21,547 bases of DNA from contig JAIRZS010000021.1 of assembly GCA_031267115.1 (NCBI GenBank), positions 1 to 21,547 on the forward strand, read 5' to 3'. The notes below the pieces were generated by a model. It searched no databases. It was not told where the DNA came from and saw only the letters and a list, made by a program, of their open reading frames with translations. Shown here piece by piece: positions 1-7,406 of this stretch; position 1 is the stretch's first letter; each line of letters begins with the position of its first letter. The stretch is from Treponema sp. Lineage in GTDB: Bacteria; Spirochaetota; Spirochaetia; Treponematales; Breznakiellaceae. Position numbers and translations under genes: made by a program.

Positions 1-548
1 TCATCTTTTTCAACATAGGTGCCTTCAACCCCGTTCTTGAATTCCCAGCTCCTCCGCCGGGCATCGGCGGAAAAACCCCAGCCCGTAAAAGAAGTACCGT
101 CGGAACGCGTAATATTAACCTGTTCCGCCTCCCCGGTAGATAACTGCCTTTCCTTATCCTGCCATTCCAGCGTCGTAGTGGCAATGGTAATATCTTCGGA
201 TTGAACATCGATCTGGACCCCGCCCTGCATGTGGATATTGCCGGAGTCAAGCTCTATGGAAGCCAGGCCGGCGCTTCCCGTGGCGTTTACGTTATCGGCG
301 TGGGTTTCAAATTGCTCAAATTTGAAATGGTCCAGTTCCATTGCCTGCTTTTTCTCAAAGCGCTGCGCTTCTTCCGCCGTGAATCTGACCACCGGATACC
401 CGTCCCGCATCCGGACATACTCCACATCCTGCATTATAATGTCCGGCTGATCCTCGCTATCCTGCGACATCTCGCCGTAATCGAAGGAACAGGCAAGAAA
501 AATCATAATCCCTAGCGACAGGCGGCAAGCGAGGAACAGTTTTTTCAC
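1..548 (-). CDS. lptC: LptC-like lipoprotein (LPS-export/OstA-related), 3' end outside window
   Basis: The first 182 residues are visible; the gene runs off the left edge. A GTG start at 548 follows pyrG by 29 nt, with an AGGA about 10 nt upstream. An in-frame TGA lies seven codons before the GTG, so no longer start exists. The N-terminus is a lipoprotein signal: KK, a hydrophobic stretch, then a lipobox LACS with the Cys near residue 20. The mature part is an acidic linker, then a β-rich region with motifs such as MQDVEYVRMRDG and DGTSFTGWGFSADARR, as in LptC/YrbK proteins. Family members are membrane- or periplasm-anchored and pass lipid A-type molecules from the LptBFG exporter to LptA. 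Treponemes generally lack classical LPS, so the cargo here is unknown. lptA and lptB would be expected beyond position 1. Assignment rests on the lipobox, the fold-like motifs and the position. Confidence 0.8.
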   Translation of the reverse strand, partial: MKKLFLACRLSLGIMIFLACSFDYGEMSQDSEDQPDIIMQDVEYVRMRDGYPVVRFTAEEAQRFEKKQAMELDHFKFEQFETHADNVNATGSAGLASIELDSGNIHMQGGVQIDVQSEDITIATTTLEWQDKERQLSTGEAEQVNITRSDGTSFTGWGFSADARRRSWEFKNGVEGTYVEKD

Positions 549-571
549 CGGCGGTTTTTCCTGTTTTTCAT
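545..571 (-). other. Possible 8-codon leader ORF overlapping the lptC start
   Basis: An ATG at 571, just after the pyrG stop, opens the peptide MKNRKNRR. Its TGA shares a GTGA overlap with the GTG start of lptC. Such 4-nt overlaps are typical of translational coupling. There is no strong Shine-Dalgarno site before this ATG, so expression is uncertain. Confidence 0.25.
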
Positions 572-577
572 CTGTTA

Positions 578-2206
578 CTATATTTGTTTCCTGTCCCTTG
601 CCGCCGCGACAAAATCCCGAAACAGGGGGGAAGCCGCGGTAGGCTTGGACTTGAATTCAGGGTGGAACTGGACTCCCAGCCCCCAGGGATGATCCGGCCA
701 CTCCACACATTCTACAAGGGTTTTATCCGGAATAAAAGCGGTAAGGAGCAGGCCGGATTCCGCCATGTCCCCCCGGTACCTGTTGGAAAATTCATAGCGG
801 TGCCGGTGCCGTTCCCATATATTTTTTTCCCTGTAGGCCGCAAAAATACGGCTGCCCGGTTCCGTCACGCTTTCCCATTTCCCCAGCCGCATGGTCCCGC
901 CGTAATTTATCACTTCTTCCTGTTCTTCAAGGAGGCTGACTACCGGGTGTTTGGTATTCTGGTTAAACTCGGTGGAATCCGCGTCATCCCACCCAAGAAC
1001 ATTCCGGCCCCAGTCAATCACCATGATCTGCATACCCAGGCATATTCCGAAGTACGGCACCTTGTTCTTTCTGGCCCACTGCGCGGCTTTTATCATGCCG
1101 TTGATCCCCCTCTGGCCGAAACCGCCGGGAACAAGAACGCCGTCCACGCCGCCGTCGGCAGCCTGCGATCCCAGTACATTATCGGCATTATCCGTTTCTT
1201 CGAGCCGGGCGGAATCGATTTTTACCAGTTCCACTTCCACCCCGGTTTCAAGCCCGGCGTGGAACAGCGCCTCGTAGACCGATTTATAGGCGTCATGGAG
1301 GCTCATGTATTTTCCCACAATGCCTATCCTGACCTTTCCCTTCCTGGAGTTAAAATTCTCCATCATGGTTTTCCAGGCGCCGAGGTTGGCGTGGCGGCTT
1401 TCAACACCCAGTTTTTTAAGCACTACCTGGTCCAGTTTTTGCTCAAAGAAGATGAGCGGGATTTCATAAATAGTGGTGCTTATATCATAAGAGGTAAAGA
1501 CCGAATCGTTTTCCATGTTGGTAAAAAGGGCGATCTTCCGGCGGGTAGTTTCGTTGAGCATAACCGGCGCACGGCAGATCAGGATATCCGGCTGAATCCC
1601 CTGTTCCTGCATGGCTTTGACCGAGTGCTGGGTCGGCTTGGTTTTAAGCTCTCCCCCGGCAACCTCGGGGATCAGGGTTAAATGCACCGAAATGGCGTTG
1701 CTCTTCCCCGCCTCGTGGATCATCTGCCGGGCGCTTTCAAGAAAAGGGATGGACTCGATGTCCCCCACAGTTCCCCCGATTTCCACAATGACCACATCGG
1801 TATCCGGGTCTTCCCTGGCTACCGCGGTAATCCGGCTTTTGATTTCGTCGGTAATGTGGGGGATCACTTGGACACAGCGCCCCAGGTAACGGCCTTCCCG
1901 TTCCTTGCGGATCACCGATTCATAGACCTGCCCCGTTGTCACGGAATTGGCCTTTGACAGATGCCCCGAAGTAAAACGGGCATAATTTCCCAGATCCAGA
2001 TCGGTTTCCGCGCCATCATCAGTGACGTACACTTCCCCATGCTGATAGGGACTCATGGTACCCGCATCCACGTTGATATAGGGGTCGCATTTTACCATAC
2101 GGACATTAAGTCCCCTGCCTTCGAGCAAGGCCCCTATGGACGAAGCCGCAACACCTTTTCCCAAACTTGAGCATACGCCGCCTGAGATGAAAATGAACTT
2201 GTTCAT
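578..2206 (-). CDS. pyrG: CTP synthase (glutamine-hydrolysing)
   Basis: A full-length 542-residue CTP synthase, which makes CTP from UTP, ATP and glutamine in the cytoplasm. The N-terminal amidoligase domain (about 1–270) starts with a P-loop, SGGVCSSLGKG, where Cys12 replaces the usual Val. It then shows the family blocks DPYINVDAGTMSP, EIGGTVGDIES and TKPTQHSVK. The C-terminal class I glutamine amidotransferase domain (about 292–535) carries the triad: Cys389 in GICLGMQ, and His515 and Glu517 in HPEF. The ATG at 2206 matches the family N-terminus. No Shine-Dalgarno site precedes it; instead a -10 box lies 8 nt upstream (separate entry), suggesting a leaderless mRNA. lptC follows after 29 nt and is probably co-transcribed. 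The gene is divergent from cheR. Confidence 0.98.
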   Translation of the reverse strand: MNKFIFISGGVCSSLGKGVAASSIGALLEGRGLNVRMVKCDPYINVDAGTMSPYQHGEVYVTDDGAETDLDLGNYARFTSGHLSKANSVTTGQVYESVIRKEREGRYLGRCVQVIPHITDEIKSRITAVAREDPDTDVVIVEIGGTVGDIESIPFLESARQMIHEAGKSNAISVHLTLIPEVAGGELKTKPTQHSVKAMQEQGIQPDILICRAPVMLNETTRRKIALFTNMENDSVFTSYDISTTIYEIPLIFFEQKLDQVVLKKLGVESRHANLGAWKTMMENFNSRKGKVRIGIVGKYMSLHDAYKSVYEALFHAGLETGVEVELVKIDSARLEETDNADNVLGSQAADGGVDGVLVPGGFGQRGINGMIKAAQWARKNKVPYFGICLGMQIMVIDWGRNVLGWDDADSTEFNQNTKHPVVSLLEEQEEVINYGGTMRLGKWESVTEPGSRIFAAYREKNIWERHRHRYEFSNRYRGDMAESGLLLTAFIPDKTLVECVEWPDHPWGLGVQFHPEFKSKPTAASPLFRDFVAAARDRKQI

Positions 2207-2214
2207 ATAGAATC

Positions 2215-2243
2215 ATTATTGTGAGTCATGGCCTTTTGGTCAA
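2215..2243 (-). promoter_or_regulatory. pyrG promoter, predicted leaderless
   Basis: On the minus strand, TTGACC at 2243–2238, a 17-nt spacer and AATAAT at 2220–2215. Only 8 nt (GATTCTAT) separate the -10 box from the pyrG ATG, which places the expected start point at or next to the start codon. Confidence 0.65.
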
Positions 2244-2309
2244 TCGGGCGGGGGGTTTTTCGTAGTTTACACAGTGATTTAACATTCCGATTTTTTTTTA
2301 AGAAAAATT

Positions 2310-2433
2310 GGGCGCATTTCCGGCGCTTCGCGCCGGAAACCGGGCTTTTCGAGGCTCCGCTAACGCTCCGGCCCCGCCTCCGGCGGGTCTGCTTTCGCCC
2401 CTGCGGGGCGGCACCCCTCCAATCCCTTGCGCG
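2310..2433 (+). repeat. Structured repeat family 1, copy A
   Basis: This fills most of the 345-nt gap between divergent pyrG and cheR. It begins GGGCGCA, then a perfect 10-bp hairpin (2317–2326 with 2330–2339, loop TTC), then the joint CCGGGCTTTTCG, then GC-rich hairpins (CCCGCC/GGCGGG at 2373–2387; CGCCCC/GGGGCG at 2396–2410). It ends AATCCCTTGCGCG. The outer GCGCA and TGCGC can pair and close a branched structure. The joints match copies at 8601 and 12301, whereas the arms do not. Nothing gene-like is seen in the rest of the gap. Confidence 0.75.
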
Positions 2434-2514
2434 GCTGCAAATCGGCGCTTTTTTCCGCACAATCCCCTGCTATTTTTTCGTAATGCTAAATTACTGTAAT
2501 TTACAGGGCTATGA

Positions 2515-2543
2515 TTGACAGCCGTCTGTTAAAAAACTAGTAT
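2515..2543 (+). promoter_or_regulatory. cheR promoter, predicted leaderless
   Basis: A perfect TTGACA at 2515–2520, a 17-nt spacer and TAGTAT at 2538–2543. The cheR ATG follows after exactly 8 nt (TTATAGAT), with no Shine-Dalgarno sequence in between. Confidence 0.65.
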
Positions 2544-2551
2544 TTATAGAT

Positions 2552-3373
2552 ATGGCGAACAATGAGTTTTTTTCCGATGAGGATTTTGAACGGTACCGTA
2601 ACCTGATCTACAGCGAGAGCGGCATTCATTTTACCTCTACAAACCGGTCAATCCTGGAAAGCAGGCTTAGGGACCGGCTCAGACAGAACGGCGTCGCCAC
2701 CGTTGGGGCATATTTTACCGCTATTTCCAAAGACAAAGAAGAACTGAAGAATTTTCTCGACTCCATCACCACGAATTTGACCCGTTTTTTCCGGAATCAA
2801 GCTCATTTCGACGCCCTGGAACATTTTGTGGTTCCCGAATTGATGAAAATCAAGAAAGCTTCCGGAAATATGGTCATTAAAATCTGGAGCGCCGGCTGTT
2901 CTACGGGGGAAGAGCCCTATACCATCGCCATGCTGATGAGCGAGATTCTACCGCCGCCCTGGAAGTTCGAGATTGTGGCCAGCGATATCAGCCTTAAATG
3001 CCTTATGACCGGGAAAGAGGGTTTTTACGCGGACAGCCGCATTGCCGGGGTGCCTGATAATTATCTGAAAAAATACTTTGACAAAGTGGAAGGCGGTTAC
3101 AAGATACACCAGACCATCATGTCCAAAATACGCTTTGACTATCACAACCTCAAAAACGACTCAGGGCTAAGAAACCTGGATCTCGTCTTCTGCCGGAACG
3201 TAATAATCTACTTCGACGAGGCCGCCCAAACCAATGTAATAAATCACTTTTGGGATTCAATGGCCGCCAAATCATTTCTGTTCATCGGCCATTCGGAATC
3301 GCTTTTTGGCATGGACACTAAATTTGAATTTGTAAAAACCCAATGGGCAACCTTATACAGAAAGTTTACCTAG
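2552..3373 (+). CDS. cheR: Chemotaxis protein methyltransferase CheR
   Basis: CheR uses S-adenosylmethionine to methylate glutamates on chemoreceptors in the cytoplasm, setting their adaptation state against CheB. The 273-residue protein has the usual length. An N-terminal helical domain (about 1–80, with FRNQAHF at its end) is followed by the Rossmann methyltransferase domain. That domain shows the SAM-binding block SAGCSTGEEPY at 113–123, Asp145 in ASDIS, and the family signature CRNVIIYF at 214–221. GHSES lies near 246–250. The ATG at 2552 gives a canonical start. No ribosome-binding site precedes it, and a consensus promoter ends 8 nt upstream. cheB follows after 138 nt. The receptor at 8775–10952 lacks a C-terminal CheR-docking pentapeptide (it ends RFKVE), so CheR must reach that receptor another way. 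Confidence 0.97.
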   Translation: MANNEFFSDEDFERYRNLIYSESGIHFTSTNRSILESRLRDRLRQNGVATVGAYFTAISKDKEELKNFLDSITTNLTRFFRNQAHFDALEHFVVPELMKIKKASGNMVIKIWSAGCSTGEEPYTIAMLMSEILPPPWKFEIVASDISLKCLMTGKEGFYADSRIAGVPDNYLKKYFDKVEGGYKIHQTIMSKIRFDYHNLKNDSGLRNLDLVFCRNVIIYFDEAAQTNVINHFWDSMAAKSFLFIGHSESLFGMDTKFEFVKTQWATLYRKFT

Positions 3374-3424
3374 AGTCCGTCAATCGCGCCGGCGCATTAT
3401 TGACAGACAACCCTGAAAACCGCG

Positions 3425-3489
3425 CCCCCGCAGCCTGCAGGTTCCGGGGGACGCAAAATCTGCCCGCAAAACAGCCGGCCTTGCGGGCA
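3425..3489 (+). other. Two hairpins between cheR and cheB
   Basis: The first pairs CCCCCG (3425–3430) with CGGGGG (3445–3450). The second pairs TGCCCGCAA (3461–3469) with TTGCGGGCA (3481–3489), a perfect 9-bp stem with an 11-nt loop. Neither has a U-tract, so they look more like mRNA-processing or stability structures than terminators. The second ends 22 nt before the cheB start. Confidence 0.5.
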
Positions 3490-3511
3490 AGTAATTTAAC
3501 TGGAGCAAAAC

Positions 3512-4672
3512 GTGGCAGACGAAATTTCGGTGCTAATTGTTGACGATTCCGCGCTGATGCGCAACCTGATTGGAAGGATGGTCGAAGAAACTCCGGGCCT
3601 CATGATCGCGGACAAGGCAATGAACGGGATCTTCGCGCTGCAAAAAATTCCCCGGGTAAACCCGGACATAATTTGCCTGGATCTGGAAATGCCCGAAATG
3701 AACGGCATTGAATTTCTAAAAGAACGGAAAAAGCACGGGATCGAGATACCGGTGGTAATACTTTCTTCCATTGCGGCCAAGGGCGCGGAGATCACTATGG
3801 AAGCCCTGTCCCTGGGGGCCAGTGACTTTGTCCAAAAACCGTCCGGCTCAATTTCCGGGGATATACATACGGTCCGGGATACCCTTATCCCCATGCTTTT
3901 GGGATACGGCGGCCAATACCGCAAGCTCCACGGAAAAAAACTGCTTTCCCCCCAGGAAGCCGCCGCCCGGCAGCAGCCATTGTCAACTCCCGCGGCGGAT
4001 ACCCATAAGACAACGGAACTGCTGGCCACAATTCTGGGAACCGCCCCGCCGGTAACGCCGGCCAAGGTTCCGGTCCAGATTAGAAAACCCGCCGATACCC
4101 AGATAATCGCCATCGGGATTTCCACCGGCGGGCCGGACGCGCTCCGGGTGGTATTTTCCAAACTGGACGCGGATCTGAAGGTACCCATTGTGGTAGTCCA
4201 GCATATGCCCGCGGGTTTTACCGGCGAATTTGCCAAGAGTCTCGACAGGGTATGCCCGCTGGATGTCAAGGAAGCCGAGGAAGGAGACCCCATCATTCCC
4301 GGCCGCATCCTGGTCGCCCAAGGGAACAAACACCTGGAAGTGGAACGCCGGGGTGCGGCTGTAGCGGCCCATCTTTCGGACGCCCCGCAGGTAAGCGGAC
4401 ACCGGCCCTCGGCCGACGTACTTTTCGCGTCGGTAGCCCTGGTCTACCAAAACCACGCCCTGGGAGTCATCATGACCGGCATGGGCCGGGACGGGGCCCA
4501 GCAGTTGGGGACCATCTTCAAAGAGGGGGGGATGACTCTGGGCCAGGACGAAGCCTCCGCCGTGGTGTACGGCATGCCCCGGGTGGCCTACGAGCTTGGG
4601 CATGTGCAAGAGCAGGTGTCTTTGAATAAAATGGCAAACCGGATCTGCGCCATCGCGAAAACGCACCGCTAA
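3512..4672 (+). CDS. cheB: Chemotaxis response regulator and protein-glutamate methylesterase CheB
   Basis: CheB removes methyl groups from chemoreceptors (and deamidates glutamines) when phosphorylated by CheA. The 386-residue protein has a receiver domain (about 5–125) with the acidic pair DD at 11–12, the phospho-acceptor Asp57 in CLDLEMPEMNG, and Lys109 in FVQKP. A Pro/Ala-rich linker follows (about 145–190), then the esterase domain with the catalytic triad Ser204 (GISTGGP), His231 (QHMPAGF) and Asp327 (GMGRDG). The start is GTG at 3512, with GGAG six nt upstream. It matches the family N-terminus, with the receiver beginning at residue 6. It lies downstream of cheR on the same strand and is likely co-transcribed. 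The gene converges on ricT with a 45-nt gap that shows no convincing terminator. Confidence 0.97.
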   Translation: MADEISVLIVDDSALMRNLIGRMVEETPGLMIADKAMNGIFALQKIPRVNPDIICLDLEMPEMNGIEFLKERKKHGIEIPVVILSSIAAKGAEITMEALSLGASDFVQKPSGSISGDIHTVRDTLIPMLLGYGGQYRKLHGKKLLSPQEAAARQQPLSTPAADTHKTTELLATILGTAPPVTPAKVPVQIRKPADTQIIAIGISTGGPDALRVVFSKLDADLKVPIVVVQHMPAGFTGEFAKSLDRVCPLDVKEAEEGDPIIPGRILVAQGNKHLEVERRGAAVAAHLSDAPQVSGHRPSADVLFASVALVYQNHALGVIMTGMGRDGAQQLGTIFKEGGMTLGQDEASAVVYGMPRVAYELGHVQEQVSLNKMANRICAIAKTHR

Positions 4673-4717
4673 AAGACCGCCGAACAGCCGGAAAAGGGTT
4701 ACGGGCGACTATCCCGG

Positions 4718-5692
4718 CTACCGGTTGCTAAACGCGGTTGCCTTGATTCGCCAGCGGCCATCCGCCCGTTCAAACTGCGACGAGGGAAACTGGAGCTGCC
4801 GGCCGTCTTCCGCGGCTATTTTCACAGCGCCGGTAACCACATTCACCTCGATAACCTTCCAAACAGTGTCATCATGGCTGAATTTGGCCCCTTCCTGGGG
4901 AATTAGCTTCCGCTGTTCGTTGTAGAAATTATGCTCGTAGGCCAGGCAGCAGAGGAGCCTGCCGCAGGTACCGGAAATTTTCATGGAATTAAGGGACAGG
5001 TTTTGGTCTTTTGCCATTTTAATCGACACCGGCTTTAGTTTGTCCGATACCGCGTGACAGCAGTAAGGGTTGCCGCAGATTCCCAGGCCGCCAACAACCC
5101 TGGCTTCGTCGCGTACCCCTATTTGGCGGAGTTCAATCCGGGTTTTGAAAATGGCGACCAGATCCTTAACCAGTTCCCGAAAATCCACCCGGTTTTCGGC
5201 GGTAAAGAAGAAAAGTATCTTGGGGTCTTCCAGAAGATAATGAACCGACACAAGCTTCATTTCCAGCTTGTGATCTCCGATCTTTACCTTGCAGATACTG
5301 AAAGCCTCTTCTTCCAGCTTTTTGTTGCGATCGACTTTTTCCAGATCTTCCCTGGACGCAAGCCTTTCGATGCGGACAATTTCGGAAATAACCTGGGAGC
5401 CTTTACGCTGGACAGGCCCGATAACCTGGGCAAGGTCCTTCCCGTAACGGGTAGAGACCAGGACCATGGTTCTGCAGCACAGGGGGCCGCCCTCGTAGAT
5501 TGCCGAAAAAGTTTCGTTGGAATAGGAAAGCCTGAGCCGGTAAATAGGGGTATCCGGGGCAAGGGATGCCAGATCCGCCCCGGACTCGACAATCACGTCG
5601 CGGGAATTTTCCTCGGCGGGATTATCCTCCAGAGATTTGATATCCTCGTCCGAATCGCCGGATATATCTTCAAAATCGTCCGAATCGGCCAT
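4718..5692 (-). CDS. ricT: PSP1-domain protein, RicT/YaaT-like
   Basis: RicT (YaaT) in Bacillus belongs to the RicA–RicF–RicT complex, which carries Fe-S clusters and guides RNase Y mRNA processing. Here, an acidic N-terminal extension (about 1–45) precedes the PSP1 domain. Key motifs are FFTAENRVDFRELVKDL near 162–178, RTRIELRQIGVRDEAR-like sequence around 185–198, and cysteines at 206, 211, 212, 233, 238 and 239 in CGNPYCC and CGRLLCC, the likely cluster ligands. KMAKDQNLSLNSMKISG is almost family consensus. An extra pair, CC at 72–73, sits near the domain start. The ATG at 5692 has a strong GGAGGG six nt upstream. It is the last gene of the operon with yaaR, an adjacency also found in Firmicutes. 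RicA and RicF partners are not in this window, so an RNase Y role is inference. Confidence 0.9.
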   Translation of the reverse strand: MADSDDFEDISGDSDEDIKSLEDNPAEENSRDVIVESGADLASLAPDTPIYRLRLSYSNETFSAIYEGGPLCCRTMVLVSTRYGKDLAQVIGPVQRKGSQVISEIVRIERLASREDLEKVDRNKKLEEEAFSICKVKIGDHKLEMKLVSVHYLLEDPKILFFFTAENRVDFRELVKDLVAIFKTRIELRQIGVRDEARVVGGLGICGNPYCCHAVSDKLKPVSIKMAKDQNLSLNSMKISGTCGRLLCCLAYEHNFYNEQRKLIPQEGAKFSHDDTVWKVIEVNVVTGAVKIAAEDGRQLQFPSSQFERADGRWRIKATAFSNR

Positions 5693-5705
5693 TGCTTTCC
5701 CTCCG

Positions 5706-6215
5706 TTAATGCAGTAAATTTACCAGGATTCCGGCAATCTCATCAATACGGGCCAGCAGATCCAACTGGTTTGTCTGTCCCGCCATGATCCCCGCAGCCA
5801 GTTGTTCCAGTTTTATATCCACTACCTGCACCAGGGTAAATTTCTTGCGCCTCAACAGGTTGACGCCGCTGGTTTTTTCTTCTAAAGTATAACTGTTTTC
5901 TACCACATAGTGGATAAAATTCCGCACCGCCTTTTTATAACGCATAATCTCGTCCGGAAAAGGCCGGTTTTTCAGATCGTCTCCCAAACTGTGAACATCG
6001 TCCAGCAAAGCTCGAAGCGTTTCTTCGGAAACAGGGAGTGTTTCCGGGACTTCAGCTTCCTGTACGCCGGCATTTTCAAGAAATTCGTCAAAGGCCGCTT
6101 TCCGGTTTTCCCTGGCCTGGCCGCGATTCCGTGTTTTTTTGGCCTCTGCGGGAATTTGGCTATAGGCGGCGGGATTGAAGATAAAATTCGGATCCGGAGA
6201 ATCAACTTTCGCCAT
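5706..6215 (-). CDS. yaaR: YaaR-like (DUF327) protein
   Basis: A 169-residue cytoplasmic, helical protein with no signal or membrane segment. Residues about 70–165 match the DUF327/YaaR pattern: LRALLDDVHSLGDDLKNRP, a central MRYKKAVRNFIHYVVENSY block, then RRKKFTLVQVVDIKLEQL. The biochemical role of the family is not established. The ATG at 6215 overlaps the end of the bactofilin gene by 14 nt, and ricT begins 13 nt after its stop, so the three are translationally linked. The yaaR–ricT pair is also conserved in Bacillus (yaaQ–yaaR–holB–yaaT), which supports the assignment. In this operon it sits between a cytoskeletal protein and an RNA-processing factor. Confidence 0.85.
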   Translation of the reverse strand: MAKVDSPDPNFIFNPAAYSQIPAEAKKTRNRGQARENRKAAFDEFLENAGVQEAEVPETLPVSEETLRALLDDVHSLGDDLKNRPFPDEIMRYKKAVRNFIHYVVENSYTLEEKTSGVNLLRRKKFTLVQVVDIKLEQLAAGIMAGQTNQLDLLARIDEIAGILVNLLH

Positions 6216-7401
6216 GATTTTCTTCCGCGCCGTCCTCCTTCAAGGGAGACGCCGCCGGAACTTCCCCGTCCTGGGGGGCCGCCCCTTCCGGCGAAGCTGC
6301 CGCGTCTCCGGAAAAAACCGCCGTTCCCGGCAAAACCTCTGCGTCCTCAGAGAAAACTGCCCCTTCCGCCGGGACCGCCGCGTCCCCGGAAAAAGCCGCA
6401 TCCTCCGCCGGAATTGCCGCCTCTTCCGGCCCGGTTGCCGCGTTCTCAGAGAAAACCGCCCCTTCTGCCGGAGCCGCCGTTTCCGGCAAAGCCTCCGCAT
6501 CCTCAGAGAAAGCCGCCCCTTCCGCCGGAACCGCCGCGTCCCCGGAAAAAGCCGCATCTTCCGCAGGAATTGCTGCCTCGTCCGGGCCGGCCGCCGCGTT
6601 CTCCATAATTGCCGCGTCCTCCGGAGAGTCCGCCTTCTCCGGATAAAGCGCAGGATCAACAACGGCCTGTTCCTCCGGCGGGGCCAACGCCGGCAATTTA
6701 AACATATCCCAGTATCGCGGGACTTCCGCGCCCGCGGATTCCGGGGCAGCCTGCTTTTCTTCCAGGGCCTCCTCCTGCGGTGCTTCGGAGCGGGCGGATT
6801 CCGGCGCACGGCCTTCCGCTTCCCGGACAGAACCAGCGGCTCCGGCATAACCGGCATGAAAAGAAGAGGATTCCGCGGCCTCAAAAACGCTTTCCGTAGC
6901 TGTTAAATAATCCGCCGGCGCCCGGATTCCGTCTTCCGGCGCAGGCTCCGCCCCGGACGCCTTCCCGGATACGGAAGGGCGCTGCGCAAAGGCCGCCGTT
7001 ACGGACTTAAGATCCTCCGCATCACGGTACTCGCTTACGGCGCTGTCCCACTTCGCCCGGGTTTGGCACACTATTACCCTCCCGTGGATCAGGCATCCGT
7101 CGTCGGCCTGAATACGCTGGGTAATAATGTCACCCAGAACAACGCCGGTGGCAAGGATAACCACCTTGTCGCTGGCCAAAACGCTGCCGGAAACCACCCC
7201 GCCTATAGTCACGGCGGTCCCGGTGATATTGCTCTTCATCCTGGCCCGCTCGCCGATAATGATCCGGCCCCTTGCGCTGAGATTCCCGCAGAGGCTGCCG
7301 TCCACCCTGGTAAAACCGGCTGAATCAACATTGCCGTTTATGGAAGTATTGGGACCTATTATCGTGTTGACTGAGAAATCTTCGCGTTTACCGGCAGGCA
7401 T
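6202..7401 (-). CDS. Bactofilin with a long acidic repeat tail
   Basis: Bactofilins are nucleotide-independent cytoskeletal polymers that often position cell-wall enzymes. Residues about 10–112 form the bactofilin (DUF583) β-helix, with repeating short turns such as TIIGPNTSINGNV, ARGRIIIGERARM and GCLIHGRVIV. The rest (about 113–399) is an unusually long Ala/Glu/Pro-rich, acidic, low-complexity tail. Within it, residues 267–318 and 319–370 are a 52-residue tandem duplication (156 nt), itself built from shorter PAEDAAFSGDAA / PAEGAVFSEDAE units. Most bactofilins have only short tails. The ATG at 7401 lies 5 nt after the M23 peptidase stop and has no clear ribosome-binding site, so translation is probably coupled. 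Pairing with an M23 peptidase is a recurrent bactofilin arrangement (e.g. Helicobacter CcmA/Csd1) and points to control of cell shape. Confidence 0.92.
   Translation of the reverse strand: MPAGKREDFSVNTIIGPNTSINGNVDSAGFTRVDGSLCGNLSARGRIIIGERARMKSNITGTAVTIGGVVSGSVLASDKVVILATGVVLGDIITQRIQADDGCLIHGRVIVCQTRAKWDSAVSEYRDAEDLKSVTAAFAQRPSVSGKASGAEPAPEDGIRAPADYLTATESVFEAAESSSFHAGYAGAAGSVREAEGRAPESARSEAPQEEALEEKQAAPESAGAEVPRYWDMFKLPALAPPEEQAVVDPALYPEKADSPEDAAIMENAAAGPDEAAIPAEDAAFSGDAAVPAEGAAFSEDAEALPETAAPAEGAVFSENAATGPEEAAIPAEDAAFSGDAAVPAEGAVFSEDAEVLPGTAVFSGDAAASPEGAAPQDGEVPAASPLKEDGAEENHGES
6291..6603 (-). repeat. 156-nt tandem coding duplication in the bactofilin tail
   Basis: Two near-identical 52-codon units encode ENAAxGPxEAAIPAEDAAFS and its continuation. 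The first covers roughly 6603–6448 and the second 6447–6292. The repeated DNA is GC-rich and is also open in the antisense frames, which explains the Arg/Pro-rich shadow ORFs there. Confidence 0.8.
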
Positions 7402-7406
7402 ACAAT

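Noticed and set aside
584..1681. 365-codon open frame on the plus strand opposite pyrG
   Set aside because: It is antisense to a perfect CTP synthase, has no family features and no ribosome-binding site; GC-rich codon use leaves the opposite frame open.
4673..4717. Bidirectional terminator between cheB and ricT
   Set aside because: The only pairing (AGCCGG with CCGGCT) has a 22-nt loop and no T-tract.
6175..6906. Arg/Pro-rich open frames opposite the bactofilin tail
   Set aside because: They follow from the repeated Ala/Glu/Pro codons on the coding strand and their repeats mirror that duplication.
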